From positions 53,906 through 117,905 of the forward strand of contig CAZWPO010000008.1 in assembly GCA_964635975.1 (NCBI GenBank): a DNA stretch of 64,000 bases, in the 5' to 3' direction. This DNA comes from UBA5314 sp964635975. Lineage in GTDB: Bacteria > Bacillota > Syntrophomonadia > Syntrophomonadales > Syntrophomonadaceae. Shown here in pieces: positions 41,561-50,597 of the stretch (positions are counted from its first letter, which is position 1; each line of letters begins with the position of its first letter). The notes under the pieces are model-generated. The model made no database searches and was not told where the DNA came from. It saw nothing but the letters and a program-made list of their open reading frames with translations. The translations under genes were made by a program, and so were the position numbers.

Positions 41561-41657
41561 CACCACTGGGGGGGCCCCTGAAGCCGGGGCTGAGATAGAA
41601 GAGGATCTTCTGACCCTTATAACCTGATCTGGATCATACCAGCGTAGGGAAGTGCAC
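41561..41657 (+). promoter_or_regulatory. TPP riboswitch (thi box)
   Basis: The aptamer core is unmistakable: GGGGCTGAGA near 41586, ACCCTTATAACCTGATCTGG near 41613, and ATACCAGCGTAGGGAA near 41635. It senses thiamin diphosphate and controls thiD-thiM-thiE-HAD-thiC. Confidence 0.96.
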
Positions 41658-41670
41658 AGCCTTTATGAAG

Positions 41671-41702
41671 GTGGACCTCGCTTTAGCTGGTTCACTTTTT
41701 TA
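41671..41702 (+). terminator. Riboswitch-controlled terminator
   Basis: GTGGACC at 41671-41677 pairs with GGTTCAC at 41689-41695 (one G-U pair) and is followed by a run of six T. It is the off-state terminator before the thiD ribosome binding site. Confidence 0.75.
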
Positions 41703-41721
41703 TTTGTCTGGGAGGAAGCAC

Positions 41722-42528
41722 ATGCGCCATATTTTATCTGTCGCGGCTTCGGATTCCTGCGCCGGCGCCGGGATTCAAGCCGACATTAAAACCATAAGCG
41801 CCCTGGGGGAGTACGCAGTGACTGCCATAACGGCGGTTACTGCTCAGAATACAGCCGGCATAAAAGGGATCGAATACCTGGACCCGAATATCCTGCGCCT
41901 GCAGTTGGAGGCATTGTTTGAGGATATCCGGATAGACGCAATAAAAATCGGCATGCTGGGCAGCAGGGAGTTAATCGAAGTCCTGGCTGATTGTATCGGG
42001 GCCAGGATCAATTCCATCCCCGTTGTCCTGGACCCGGTTTTGGAGTCTTCTACTGGTTTCATGCTGAGCGGGGAAGATCTGCGGCCAGATATCTCCAACC
42101 TCCTTTTTCCGCTGACTACGGTATTGACCCCCAATCTTCCAGAGGCGGAGTCTTTTCTTAATTACACGATCAAGGATCTGGCCTCAATTAAACAGGCCTG
42201 CCGTGACCTTCTGAACATGGGCCCGGAGTGGGTGGTGCTGAAAGGTGGACACCTTGATGGGGAGCCTCTTGATGTAATAGCCAATAAGCTGCAGACCTGG
42301 ATCATCCCTGGAAAGCGAGTAAGCGGAGGCAATAACCATGGAACCGGTTGTACCTTTTCGGCAGCCCTGGCGGTATTCCTTGCCCGTGGTTGCACACCTG
42401 TACAGGCGGTCAGCAGGAGTAAGGCTTACATAGAAGGCAGTCTTGATGCCGGCTTCAGAATAGGTCACGGTCCAGGTGTTCTCGATCACTTTTATGCAGT
42501 ACGCAATAAATCCAAGGAGGAGTTATAG
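41722..42528 (+). CDS. thiD: Hydroxymethylpyrimidine (phosphate) kinase
   Basis: Phosphorylates HMP and then HMP-phosphate to HMP diphosphate for thiamin assembly. The ATG at 41722 follows GGGAGGAAG, giving 268 residues; the frame open from 41665 lies inside the riboswitch terminator. Ribokinase-fold motifs include SDSCAGAGIQADIKT near 11, TAITAVTAQNT near 38, and GGNNHGTGCTFSAALA near 210 with the catalytic Asp/Cys region. It is the first gene under the riboswitch and ends 1 base before thiM. Confidence 0.94.
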   Translation: MRHILSVAASDSCAGAGIQADIKTISALGEYAVTAITAVTAQNTAGIKGIEYLDPNILRLQLEALFEDIRIDAIKIGMLGSRELIEVLADCIGARINSIPVVLDPVLESSTGFMLSGEDLRPDISNLLFPLTTVLTPNLPEAESFLNYTIKDLASIKQACRDLLNMGPEWVVLKGGHLDGEPLDVIANKLQTWIIPGKRVSGGNNHGTGCTFSAALAVFLARGCTPVQAVSRSKAYIEGSLDAGFRIGHGPGVLDHFYAVRNKSKEEL

Positions 42529-42529
42529 C

Positions 42530-43327
42530 TTGATTGAAAAAGCAGCCACCATTTGGGATGGGATTAGAGAAAACCGTCCCCTTGTACAGTGCATCACTAA
42601 TTATGTAACCGTAAACGACGTGGCCAATATCCTGCTGGCCGCGGGCGCATCACCGGCCATGTGCGATCATCCCGACGACGCCGGCAGCTTTGCAAAAATG
42701 GCGGGAGCGGTCTACTTGAATGTGGGGACCTTGAGCGAGAGCCAGGAAAGAGCAATGCTGGCCGCAGCGGCAGGGGCCGGGGAGAATTGTCGCCCACTGC
42801 TCCTGGATCCGGTAGGCTGCGGCGTGATCAGCACCAATAACAGAGTCAGCCGCGCCGTTCTGGCCACCGGAGCGGTGAGAGTCATAAAAGGCAACCAGGC
42901 TGAGATAAAGAGCCTGGCAGGTTTTGAAGCCCGAGCGGTGGGTGTGGATTCCGTTGACAGCGGCGAAAACCTGCTGGAAGCCTGCCAGGTCTTGCATAAT
43001 CGTCACGGCGCTGTAATAGCCGCTACCGGAGCGGTTGATTTCTTGTTGGGCGGGGGTTGCCTCAAGATTAAAAATGGGACCCCACTTTTTCAGGATATAA
43101 CCGGAGCCGGCTGTATGCTGGGAGGCATCATATCCGCCTGTTTAGCCGTCGCGCCGGAAGATGTGTGGACGGCAAGTTTAGCCGGGATCCTGGCCTTTAA
43201 TATCGCCGGAGAGAGAGCGGCCAGGTCAGCCGGCAGCAATCCTGGAAGCTTTAAAATGCATTTGATGGACAAGTTGTATAACTTAAGAGGTAAAGATATG
43301 ATAGTAGATCATAAAATGAACTCATGA
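42530..43327 (+). CDS. thiM: Hydroxyethylthiazole kinase
   Basis: Salvages the thiazole moiety by phosphorylation. TTG 42530, eight bases after AAGGAGGAG, gives 265 residues. Signature stretches are PLVQCITNYVTVNDVANILLA near 17, GASPAMCDHPDDA, LLDPVGCG, and the ATP loop DITGAGCMLGG near 205. Its presence suggests the cell can use environmental thiazole; the de novo thiazole genes (thiG, thiS, thiH) are not in this window. Confidence 0.95.
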   Translation: MIEKAATIWDGIRENRPLVQCITNYVTVNDVANILLAAGASPAMCDHPDDAGSFAKMAGAVYLNVGTLSESQERAMLAAAAGAGENCRPLLLDPVGCGVISTNNRVSRAVLATGAVRVIKGNQAEIKSLAGFEARAVGVDSVDSGENLLEACQVLHNRHGAVIAATGAVDFLLGGGCLKIKNGTPLFQDITGAGCMLGGIISACLAVAPEDVWTASLAGILAFNIAGERAARSAGSNPGSFKMHLMDKLYNLRGKDMIVDHKMNS

Positions 43328-43950
43328 AGATTGATTATACACTTTATCTGGTGACCGACAGCCAGTTTTTGAAGGGGCGCAGCCTGGTGGATGAAGTTGT
43401 CAGAGCGGTAGAGGGCGGCGTGAGCATAGTGCAACTGCGGGAGAAGAATCTCTCCAGCCGGGCGTTCTATGAGCTGGCCCTGGCATTGAAAACCAAATTA
43501 AGCCTTCTAAACACACCGCTGATAATAAACGACCGTCTGGACATTGCTCTGGCGGTAGATGCCGACGGACTGCACCTGGGTCAGGAAGATTTGCCGATTA
43601 GCGCGGCTCGCAGCCTTTTAGGCTCTGGAAAAATCATTGGCATCTCGGCCAGCACCCTGGCCGAGGCAATTCAGGGGAAGAATGAAGGCGCCGATTACCT
43701 GGGCCTGGGACCGATATTTGCAACTACCACCAAGAATGATGCCGCTATTCCTACCGGAACCGGTCTGATTCGCCATGTCAAGAGAATCCTGGATCTGCCA
43801 GTCGTGGCTATCGGGGGCATCAACACAGGGAACATCGCATTGGTCAAGGCGGCAGGAGCGTGCGGGGCTGCAGTAATATCAGCCCTGATGGGATCGAACG
43901 ATGTTGAGAAAGCGGCTCGAAAGATGGTGCAGATATGGCAAAACGCGTAA
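43324..43950 (+). CDS. thiE: Thiamin phosphate synthase
   Basis: Joins HMP diphosphate and thiazole phosphate to give thiamin monophosphate. The 208-residue TIM barrel shows VQLREKNLSSRAF near 34, INDRLDIALAVDADGLHLGQEDLP near 71, YLGLGPIFATTTK near 128 and VVAIGGINTGN near 160. It overlaps thiM by 4 bases and the next gene by 16. Confidence 0.95.
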   Translation: MKIDYTLYLVTDSQFLKGRSLVDEVVRAVEGGVSIVQLREKNLSSRAFYELALALKTKLSLLNTPLIINDRLDIALAVDADGLHLGQEDLPISAARSLLGSGKIIGISASTLAEAIQGKNEGADYLGLGPIFATTTKNDAAIPTGTGLIRHVKRILDLPVVAIGGINTGNIALVKAAGACGAAVISALMGSNDVEKAARKMVQIWQNA

Positions 43951-44600
43951 CAGTATTTATGGATTTTGACGGTACGGTGGCCAGCACGGATGTAGGCTAC
44001 AATATGGTAAAAAAGTTCGCCGGCCCGGGCTGGGAAGAAATCAATACGCTGTGGGAAAAAGGCGTTTTAACGACCGGTGAGTGTGCCCAGCGGACCCTGG
44101 ACCTGTTTGTGGTCCAACCGGCTGAGCTGCTGGATTATTTCCTTATCCAGGAGATCGATCCCGGTCTTATAGACTTCATCCGGTGGATGGAAGACAGGGA
44201 CTACGAATACTGGATAGTCAGCGACGGATACGACAACTATATCGAGCCTATACTGCAGAAGTACAACTTGAGCGTGCGATACTATTCCAATCACCTGGAA
44301 TATGACGGGGGATGGGCTATAATATCACCCCATATCAATACCGAGTGCGCGAAATGTGGGACCTGTAAAAGTCTGGTCATTGAGAGCCATTCCGATCATC
44401 ACAGCCTCCGGGTGTATATAGGAGATGGGCATTCGGACAAATGCGCGGCCGTTAAATGCGACATTATATTCGCAAAGTCGGCGCTGGCCGACTACTGCCA
44501 GCGCGAAGGCATAGCATTCTATCATTTTCGGGACTTCTTCGATGTTCAGAAGATTCTCGAACAACTAATAGAAGAGAGGAAGCATGAATATGAGCGATAG
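43935..44600 (+). CDS. HAD-family phosphatase in the thi operon
   Basis: A 221-residue HAD hydrolase of the MtnX/SerB-like type: motif I DFDGTVAS at residues 10-17, motif II in IVSDGYDNY, a Cys cluster in CAKCGTCKS, and motif IV GDGHSDKCAA. It lies between thiE and thiC with overlaps on both sides (16 and 17 bases). HAD phosphatases clustered with thi genes have been shown in some bacteria to hydrolyse thiamin monophosphate, so that is the leading guess. The CxxC-like Cys pair is unusual and may bind zinc. Confidence 0.72.
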   Translation: MAKRVTVFMDFDGTVASTDVGYNMVKKFAGPGWEEINTLWEKGVLTTGECAQRTLDLFVVQPAELLDYFLIQEIDPGLIDFIRWMEDRDYEYWIVSDGYDNYIEPILQKYNLSVRYYSNHLEYDGGWAIISPHINTECAKCGTCKSLVIESHSDHHSLRVYIGDGHSDKCAAVKCDIIFAKSALADYCQREGIAFYHFRDFFDVQKILEQLIEERKHEYER

Positions 44601-45891
44601 TTACAGAACCCAGCGGGAGGCTGCCCGCAGGGGCATATTGACACAGGAAATGCAAAAAGCCGCGGATAAGGAAGGGGTAAGCGCCCAGAGCATTCTGCAG
44701 GGAATCGCCCAGGGGACTACAGCGCTTCCCGCCAACCGGCGCCATACCTCACTTGACCCCTGGGCGATCGGTCCGGGACTATCTACTAAGATAAACGTAA
44801 ACCTGGGAGTATCCAGTTCCTGCTCCGACTGGGAGGAGGAGTGGCGCAAAGTTGAGACTGCCCTGTCTATGAAGGCTGAGGCTATCATGGACCTCAGCAG
44901 CGGAGACTCGGCGGGGGAATTCAGAAGAAAACTGATCGCCCATTCCCAGGCTATGATAGGTACGGTACCCGTTTACGAGTTGGCTACCACCTGCCGGCAG
45001 GAATGGGAAAGGGTTAAAGCAGGTGATTTCCTGGCCGCGGTAGAAAGTCAGGCCAGTCAGGGCGTAGATTTCTTTACAATTCATGCCGGCTTAAACCGGG
45101 ACAGCGTTGAGCGGCTGAATAAGAATAAACGCTTAACCAGTATTGTCTCTAGAGGCGGTTCTCTGACCTACGCTTGGATGGCAGCAAACAGAGCGGAAAA
45201 TCCATTCTACGAGTATTTTGACGAGCTTCTCAATATCTGCAGGGAATATGATGTTACCTTGAGTCTGGGTGATGCCTGCCGTCCCGGGAGTATCAACGAC
45301 GCCAGCGACGCCTGTCAGCTGCAGGAGCTGATTACCCTGGGAGAACTGACTTTGCGGGCATGGGAAAAAGACGTCCAGGTGATTATTGAAGGTCCCGGGC
45401 ATATGGCAATAAATGAAATTGAAGCAAATGTTGTAATGCAGAAAAGACTCTGCCACCAGGCTCCATTTTATGTGCTGGGCCCACTTGTTACCGATATTGC
45501 GCCCGGATATGATCATATTACCGCTGCCATCGGAGGAGCTGTGGCAGCGGCAGCCGGAGCGGACTTTCTCTGCTATGTAACTCCTGCTGAACACTTGCGC
45601 CTTCCCACCAGGGACGACATGGTGGAGGGAATTGTAGCGACCCGCATCGCGGCCCATGCTGGGGATATCGCCAAGGGGATAAAAGGAGCCCGGCACTGGG
45701 ACAATCAGATGAGCGAAGCCAGATTTGATCTGGACTGGGAGGGAATGTTCGCTCTGGCCCTGCACCCGGAAAAGGCCCGCCGCTATCGCCAGGAATCCCA
45801 GGCGGCAGCGGTTGACCAGTGCACGATGTGCGGTAATCTATGCGCTGTAAGTACTATGAGACAGTCTCAAAAAACTGAGAGTGCATCCTAA
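44584..45891 (+). CDS. thiC: Phosphomethylpyrimidine synthase ThiC (short anaerobic form)
   Basis: Radical SAM enzyme that turns aminoimidazole ribotide into HMP phosphate. The 435 residues match the short clostridial form lacking the long N-terminal domain of E. coli ThiC. Conserved runs are TKINVNLGVSSSC, SRGGSLTYAWM, LGDACRPGS, EGPGHMAINEIE and LVTDIAPGYDHITAAIGGA. The cluster motif near the C-terminus is CTMCGNLC (C-x2-C-x3-C). The related benzimidazole synthase BzaF has a similar architecture, but the thi operon and TPP riboswitch favour ThiC. Its stop overlaps the convergent methyltransferase gene by 4 bases. Confidence 0.92.
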   Translation: MNMSDSYRTQREAARRGILTQEMQKAADKEGVSAQSILQGIAQGTTALPANRRHTSLDPWAIGPGLSTKINVNLGVSSSCSDWEEEWRKVETALSMKAEAIMDLSSGDSAGEFRRKLIAHSQAMIGTVPVYELATTCRQEWERVKAGDFLAAVESQASQGVDFFTIHAGLNRDSVERLNKNKRLTSIVSRGGSLTYAWMAANRAENPFYEYFDELLNICREYDVTLSLGDACRPGSINDASDACQLQELITLGELTLRAWEKDVQVIIEGPGHMAINEIEANVVMQKRLCHQAPFYVLGPLVTDIAPGYDHITAAIGGAVAAAAGADFLCYVTPAEHLRLPTRDDMVEGIVATRIAAHAGDIAKGIKGARHWDNQMSEARFDLDWEGMFALALHPEKARRYRQESQAAAVDQCTMCGNLCAVSTMRQSQKTESAS

Positions 45892-46565
45892 CTTTTTTGC
45901 CACATGGCTATGATAAAGCCCGGATTCCCGCTAGCCCGGTAGGCTTCTTCACTGTCCCAATTAAATTCGGAATCACCAGCCTGCGGAGGAATAAACAGGC
46001 AGCCGCGCTGGGCGACAAGCTTATCCGGGGCCAGGGCGGCCAGGTCAGCGGAATTTTTAAATTGAGCCGAGGCAAAAACTGATAGTGGGTCGCTGCTTGA
46101 GGTTTCCATGTACAGTTGGCCCCAGGAGCTATCCTTGTTGATGGTGCCGATGAGCAGCTTGCCGCCCGGTTTTAACACCCTGTAGAGTTCGGCAAAGGCT
46201 TTATCCGGCTCGCAAATGAATTCCCAGGCAGCCATTGAAAATACGCCGTCAAAACAATTGTCCGGCAGATTTAGTCTATCCATATCCATAGCAATGAAAT
46301 CGATCGGCAAAAACAGACAGTTGGCTTTTAGGCGGGCGATGGCAAGCATGTCCGGCGATATGTCGATGCCCGTAACATGACAGCCCATTTTGCTGAGCTT
46401 GATACTGAAATTCCCGGTACCGCAGCCGGCATCAAGTATTAAGTAGCCGGGCTCAGGGGAAAAAAGCTCAAAAGCTGCCTGGCTCTCCACTTTATCAATA
46501 AATGCCCCGCGTGCAGTCTCATACCAGCTGTCATAACCAAGGGCAATGTCTTTTTCAAAAATCAT
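45888..46565 (-). CDS. Class I SAM-dependent methyltransferase
   Basis: A 225-residue methyltransferase. The SAM-binding loop is ILDAGCGTGNFSIKLS near 42-57, the acidic residue TGIDIS, and later IDFIAMDMDRLNLPDNCFDG and LYRVLKPGGKLLIG. Substrate not recognisable. It is the last gene of the minus-strand thiamin-transport unit, 3 bases after the ABC ATPase, and its 3' end overlaps that of thiC. A role in pyrimidine or thiamin-precursor metabolism is inferred only from position. Confidence 0.8.
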   Translation of the reverse strand: MIFEKDIALGYDSWYETARGAFIDKVESQAAFELFSPEPGYLILDAGCGTGNFSIKLSKMGCHVTGIDISPDMLAIARLKANCLFLPIDFIAMDMDRLNLPDNCFDGVFSMAAWEFICEPDKAFAELYRVLKPGGKLLIGTINKDSSWGQLYMETSSSDPLSVFASAQFKNSADLAALAPDKLVAQRGCLFIPPQAGDSEFNWDSEEAYRASGNPGFIIAMWQKS

Positions 46566-46568
46566 GCT

Positions 46569-47288
46569 TTACGCCTCCTTTTCCAGAATCGCCAGTATTT
46601 GTTCCTTTAAGCGGGATTCCTCTTCCAGACCTGCAGGCCGGCTTGCCTGCAGGAGAATGCTTGCCGGGCGGGCGGAAAACAAGTAAATTCGGTCAGCTAA
46701 CAGCATTGCCTCTTCCAGGTCATGGGTTACGAAGAGAATAGTGGAACGGTAGTGATTGTGAAGAGCTTTTAACCATACCTGCATTTTACGGCGATTGATG
46801 GCATCCAACGAGGCAAAGGGCTCATCCAAAAGCAATATCTCCCGGGAAAAAAGATAAGTTCGCAGTAAGGCAGCTCTTTGTCTCATACCGCCTGACAGTT
46901 GGCGCGGATAATAGCCTTCAAAACCGGCTAATCCGAAGTCGGATAAATATTTTTTTACTTCGCTGCGAGCAGAAGCCTTATCCATCCCTTTTAAAATCAA
47001 TGGAATGCAGATATTATCCAGAATGTTTTTGGACGGGAGCAGCAGGTCCTTCTGCTGCATGTAGCCAGCCCGTCCGGTCCGCCCAGTCCAGTTTTCACCG
47101 TCTATGCAGACCGCCCCGCTATCCGGCATGAGCAGTCCTGAAATGATATTCAGAAGGGTGCTTTTTCCGCAGCCACTGGGTCCTAACACCACGATCAGCT
47201 CTTGATCCTGGATCTCCATTGATATCCTATCCAGGGTGAATACTGCGTCAAGGTTTTTGCTTAAATTATCGATGATGATCTGCGCCAT
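46569..47288 (-). CDS. ABC transporter ATPase (ThiZ-like)
   Basis: A 239-residue nitrate/taurine/sulfonate-type ABC ATPase, the class used with NMT1/THI5-like binding proteins. Walker A is GPSGCGKST near 36-44, Q-loop GYMQQKDLL, signature LSGGMRQRAALLR near 125, Walker B ILLLDEPFASLD, and the switch His in FVTHDLEEA. It most likely energises the permease at 49.8 kb to import a thiamin pyrimidine precursor. An MFS gene lies between it and the binding protein. Confidence 0.86.
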   Translation of the reverse strand: MAQIIIDNLSKNLDAVFTLDRISMEIQDQELIVVLGPSGCGKSTLLNIISGLLMPDSGAVCIDGENWTGRTGRAGYMQQKDLLLPSKNILDNICIPLILKGMDKASARSEVKKYLSDFGLAGFEGYYPRQLSGGMRQRAALLRTYLFSREILLLDEPFASLDAINRRKMQVWLKALHNHYRSTILFVTHDLEEAMLLADRIYLFSARPASILLQASRPAGLEEESRLKEQILAILEKEA

Positions 47289-47310
47289 AAAAGCCTCCTG
47301 AAATGCGAAA

Positions 47311-48735
47311 CTAATTACCTGATGGCCGGTCTACGACCTCTTTAGGAGCTGGATGCTGGTGCCCGCGGGCTAATGAAGCAAGAACACCTAAAGAGCATAA
47401 TGCCGTGAAAACGGCAAACGAGGTGTGCATGCTGGAAAGCAGGGAAGGGGCGCTGGCTGGAGACAGGGCAGCACGCCCCAGGTAAACAGCAATGATCATG
47501 GTTACTACTGCCATGCTCATAGCCTGACCGATCAGGCGCATGGTTCCCAGTGTGGAAGAAGCTATCCCATAGAACCTGGGATGTACGGAACTCATAACCG
47601 CGTTGGTGTTTGGCGATGAAAAAAGGGCGAAACCCAGGCCGATCGTAACCTGCAGGCAAATCAGCGCCCACAAGGGGAATTCCTGGTGAAGGAAAACTAA
47701 ACCGAAAAGCCCGACTGCACTCAAGCCCATTCCCAAAGAAGCAACTATCCTGGGGGCAATGCGGTCGGAAATAGAGCCGGAAAGGGGAGAGAATACAGCC
47801 ATCGTCACCGGCTGGACCAGAAGGATTATGCCAGCGTGCTGGGAAGTATAGCCCTTGACTACCTGCAGATAGAGAGAAAGAAGAAATGTCACCGCAAAGG
47901 TGGCGCTGTAGTTTATCAAAGCAGCCACATTGGAGAAAGTAAAAGTCCGATTTTGGAGAAAAAGACTGGCCTGCAAAATAGGTTGGGCAGTCCTGAGCTC
48001 AATCAATATGAAGACCACCAGCAGGACCAACCCGCCAGCCGCAATGAATTTCGATACTTCGACGTTACTTAGAGAGGAAAGACCGTATAAAAAGGCGCTG
48101 ATGCCAAGCATGTAGAAGAAACTGCCTCTGGCGTCAAAACCGCCGTCCGGGCTGCCGGACCATTCTGAATGCAGGCGACGAAATATAAGCATCGAGGCAG
48201 TTAATCCGATTATAGCCGTCAGGTAAAAGATGCTTCGCCAGCCCAGGTTCTGGTTCATAATTCCGCCTAAAACCGGCCCTATCGACAGTCCGGTATAAGT
48301 CACCGCCGTGCTCAATCCCAGTGCCTGACCTCTTTTTTGGGGAGGATAGACCGCTGTGAGTATTGCCATACCGGTGCCGAAAATCATCGCTGATGATATT
48401 CCCTGCAAGACTCTGCATAATATGAGCATGGAAGCTGTTTGGGCCAGGGTCGACAAAAACGTCACCAGGGAGAAAGCAATAGTCCCCAGCAGATAGATCT
48501 TTCGGCGGCCTAAGATGTCAGCCAGATGCCCGAAAGGCAGCAGCAGAGCCGCGGAGGACAAAAGATAGCTGGTGATGATCCAACTGGTCATTATGGCGCT
48601 GGAATTGAATTCGGCGCCAATGGTGGGAAGGGCCAGGTTTATGGAACTGCCCATGAAGGTAACCATGAAACTGGTGCTCATAACTGCTAAAAGCGCGTAT
48701 TTCGCCATCGGGCTATCCTGTTCTGACAATTCCAT
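47311..48735 (-). CDS. MFS transporter, DHA2 (EmrB/QacA) family
   Basis: A 474-residue drug:H+ antiporter-like transporter with about 14 hydrophobic segments. Motif A is LADILGRRKIYLLG near 66, motif C-like GPVLGGIMNQNLGWRSIF near 150, and a second GSISDRIAPR near 295. It lies inside the thiamin ABC unit between the binding protein and the ATPase, an odd position. It might export or import a thiamin-related compound, or simply have been inserted there. The ATG follows AAGGAGTT. Confidence 0.82.
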   Translation of the reverse strand: MELSEQDSPMAKYALLAVMSTSFMVTFMGSSINLALPTIGAEFNSSAIMTSWIITSYLLSSAALLLPFGHLADILGRRKIYLLGTIAFSLVTFLSTLAQTASMLILCRVLQGISSAMIFGTGMAILTAVYPPQKRGQALGLSTAVTYTGLSIGPVLGGIMNQNLGWRSIFYLTAIIGLTASMLIFRRLHSEWSGSPDGGFDARGSFFYMLGISAFLYGLSSLSNVEVSKFIAAGGLVLLVVFILIELRTAQPILQASLFLQNRTFTFSNVAALINYSATFAVTFLLSLYLQVVKGYTSQHAGIILLVQPVTMAVFSPLSGSISDRIAPRIVASLGMGLSAVGLFGLVFLHQEFPLWALICLQVTIGLGFALFSSPNTNAVMSSVHPRFYGIASSTLGTMRLIGQAMSMAVVTMIIAVYLGRAALSPASAPSLLSSMHTSFAVFTALCSLGVLASLARGHQHPAPKEVVDRPSGN

Positions 48736-48812
48736 AACTCCTTAATACCAGATAATATTAATAATTATACTATAACGCCTTTATCCAGCCCAAGAGACGC
48801 CTGCCCAGCCTA

Positions 48813-49802
48813 CTATTGCGTCAAAAATCTATTGGTAAAGGCTTTGTCGGAGTCGACCGGGGCATCCATCAGCTTGTTGTCCAGGAGAAAAGCCGTATAG
48901 GCATCCCAGGTTTCCTTTTTCATTTCTCCCCAGCGCGGCGCATCGGCCTGATACTGCTTGGCCAGGTATTGCATACTGGCTGAGACTAGATTGGCATCCA
49001 GCTCCGGGACTGCTTTGACCATCAATGCTGAGACTGCATCCGGATCGCTGATAGCCAGCTGGTAGCCGCGGGTAGTGGCCCGCATGAATTTCTCGACCAG
49101 ATGGGGACTGGTATTAATGGTTGCTTCGCTGGCGATGATCACCGGTGTATAAAAATCAAAGGCAGGACCCTCACTGCGCAGGGGAATAAAGTTCAGATGC
49201 ATTCCCTTTTGCTCCGCTTCGATCCCGGTCCAACCGTAGTATATCCATGAGAAATCAATGTCTTTTTGTACGCTCGTAAAAAAGTCGGCCGCGCCGATGT
49301 TGATAATTTTGATCTTGCTAAAATCACCGCCGTATTTGATCATAAGAGCTTTCAGCATAGCGTTTTCAGAAGGAGAACCCCACCCGCCGTAGGTTTTGCC
49401 TTGAAAGTCCAGGGGGGTTTTGATCTGGCGGTTAAGCGGAGAGGCAAAACCGGAGGTATTGTGCTGCACCACCGCTGCAATGGCCGTGATCGGCAGATTA
49501 GCCGCTCTGGCCAGGGTCACTTCTTCCTGGTAACTGATTCCAAACTCTCCCTGGTTGGCGGCGATCAATTGGGCGGTACCTCCTTCGGCAGGCTGAATTA
49601 TCTCCACATCCAGACCTTCCTCGGCATAATAGCCCTTCTCCCTGGCTGCATAGAGCCCGGCGTGATTGGTGTTGGGGAACCAGTCCAGCAGCACTTTGAC
49701 TTTTTGAAGCTGTGGGGCTTGCTCCTGGGGACGGTTGGGCTGGCAGCTTGTAATACCGCTCATCAAGATGACAGCCATGAATAATGATAATAATCTCTTC
49801 AT
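48813..49802 (-). CDS. NMT1/THI5-like ABC substrate-binding lipoprotein (ThiY-like)
   Basis: A 329-residue binding protein with a lipoprotein signal (lipobox ITSC, lipidated Cys near residue 20). The mature part has the THI5-like opening KVLLDWFPNTNHAGLYAAREKGYYAEEGLDVE, typical of proteins binding formylaminopyrimidine or HMP. The linker EGGTAQLIAANQGEFGISYQE and later NTSPHLVEKFMRATTRGYQLA fit the family. It is downstream of the TPP riboswitch and the permease. Confidence 0.88.
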   Translation of the reverse strand: MKRLLSLFMAVILMSGITSCQPNRPQEQAPQLQKVKVLLDWFPNTNHAGLYAAREKGYYAEEGLDVEIIQPAEGGTAQLIAANQGEFGISYQEEVTLARAANLPITAIAAVVQHNTSGFASPLNRQIKTPLDFQGKTYGGWGSPSENAMLKALMIKYGGDFSKIKIINIGAADFFTSVQKDIDFSWIYYGWTGIEAEQKGMHLNFIPLRSEGPAFDFYTPVIIASEATINTSPHLVEKFMRATTRGYQLAISDPDAVSALMVKAVPELDANLVSASMQYLAKQYQADAPRWGEMKKETWDAYTAFLLDNKLMDAPVDSDKAFTNRFLTQ

Positions 49803-49817
49803 ATTTACCTCCTTATG

Positions 49818-50597
49818 CTAATTCCACAAAGTCAGACGGTTCTGAGCGCGGTTCCAGGGTATAAACAGGTATTCGGCCAGGTCCACCAGTTTGACCATAA
49901 GCAGGCTTATGACACATATTACTATGACTGCTGCCAGGACCCGGTCGATGGCAAAACTCTTTTGCTGAATAGTCATGAAATATCCAAGGCCCCGCTGGGC
50001 ACCCATCCACTCTGCGATCACGGCTGCCATAACGCTGTAAGTTGCAGATATACGCAGGCCGGCAAATAGACTGGGTAAGGCCAGGGGAAATTCAACCATG
50101 CGAAAAATGGTAAAAGGCCGGGCGCCCATTGAGGAAAACAGCTTTACCTGGTCTATATCGACGCTGTTGATGCCGTTTATCAGGCTGATGCTGATGGGGA
50201 AGAAGCAGACCAGGATCACCACCAGGACTTTGGGCAGCATACCCCACCCGAACCAGATAGTGAAAAGAACCGCCAGGGTGATAAGCGGGATGGTCTGGGA
50301 CAAAATCAGCAGCGGGTAGAGAACTCTTTTCAGGAAAGGAGACAGAGCAAAGAGCAGGGCAAAGAGCACCGCCAGGACTATGCTGGAGAGGTATCCCAGC
50401 CCGGCTTCTAGAAGCGTGTGGCCGGCATGATGGCTGATCAGGGAAAAAGAAGAGAGCAGACTGCCAAATACCTGAACAGGTGAAGGAAGAATCCAGGCAG
50501 GGGCGTGAAAGAATCTGGTTCCTGCTTCCCAAACCGCAATCGAGCCAGCTATCCCCAACCAGGGGAGTATCTTATCTATATTGATAGAGCTTTTCAT
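49818..50597 (-). CDS. ABC permease (ThiX-like)
   Basis: A 259-residue BPD-type inner membrane permease with about six transmembrane helices and the EAA loop (SSMGARPFTIFRMVEFPLALPSLFAG near 160-185). The ATG at 50597 follows AGGAG. It overlaps the ykoF-like gene by 26 bases and is followed 15 bases later by the binding protein, giving the ykoF-thiX-thiY order familiar from TPP-controlled importers. Confidence 0.87.
   Translation of the reverse strand: MKSSINIDKILPWLGIAGSIAVWEAGTRFFHAPAWILPSPVQVFGSLLSSFSLISHHAGHTLLEAGLGYLSSIVLAVLFALLFALSPFLKRVLYPLLILSQTIPLITLAVLFTIWFGWGMLPKVLVVILVCFFPISISLINGINSVDIDQVKLFSSMGARPFTIFRMVEFPLALPSLFAGLRISATYSVMAAVIAEWMGAQRGLGYFMTIQQKSFAIDRVLAAVIVICVISLLMVKLVDLAEYLFIPWNRAQNRLTLWN

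Noticed and set aside
44584..45891. thiC as the benzimidazole synthase bzaF
   Set aside because: Similar architecture, but the operon contains thiD, thiM and thiE under a TPP riboswitch and no cobamide genes are present.
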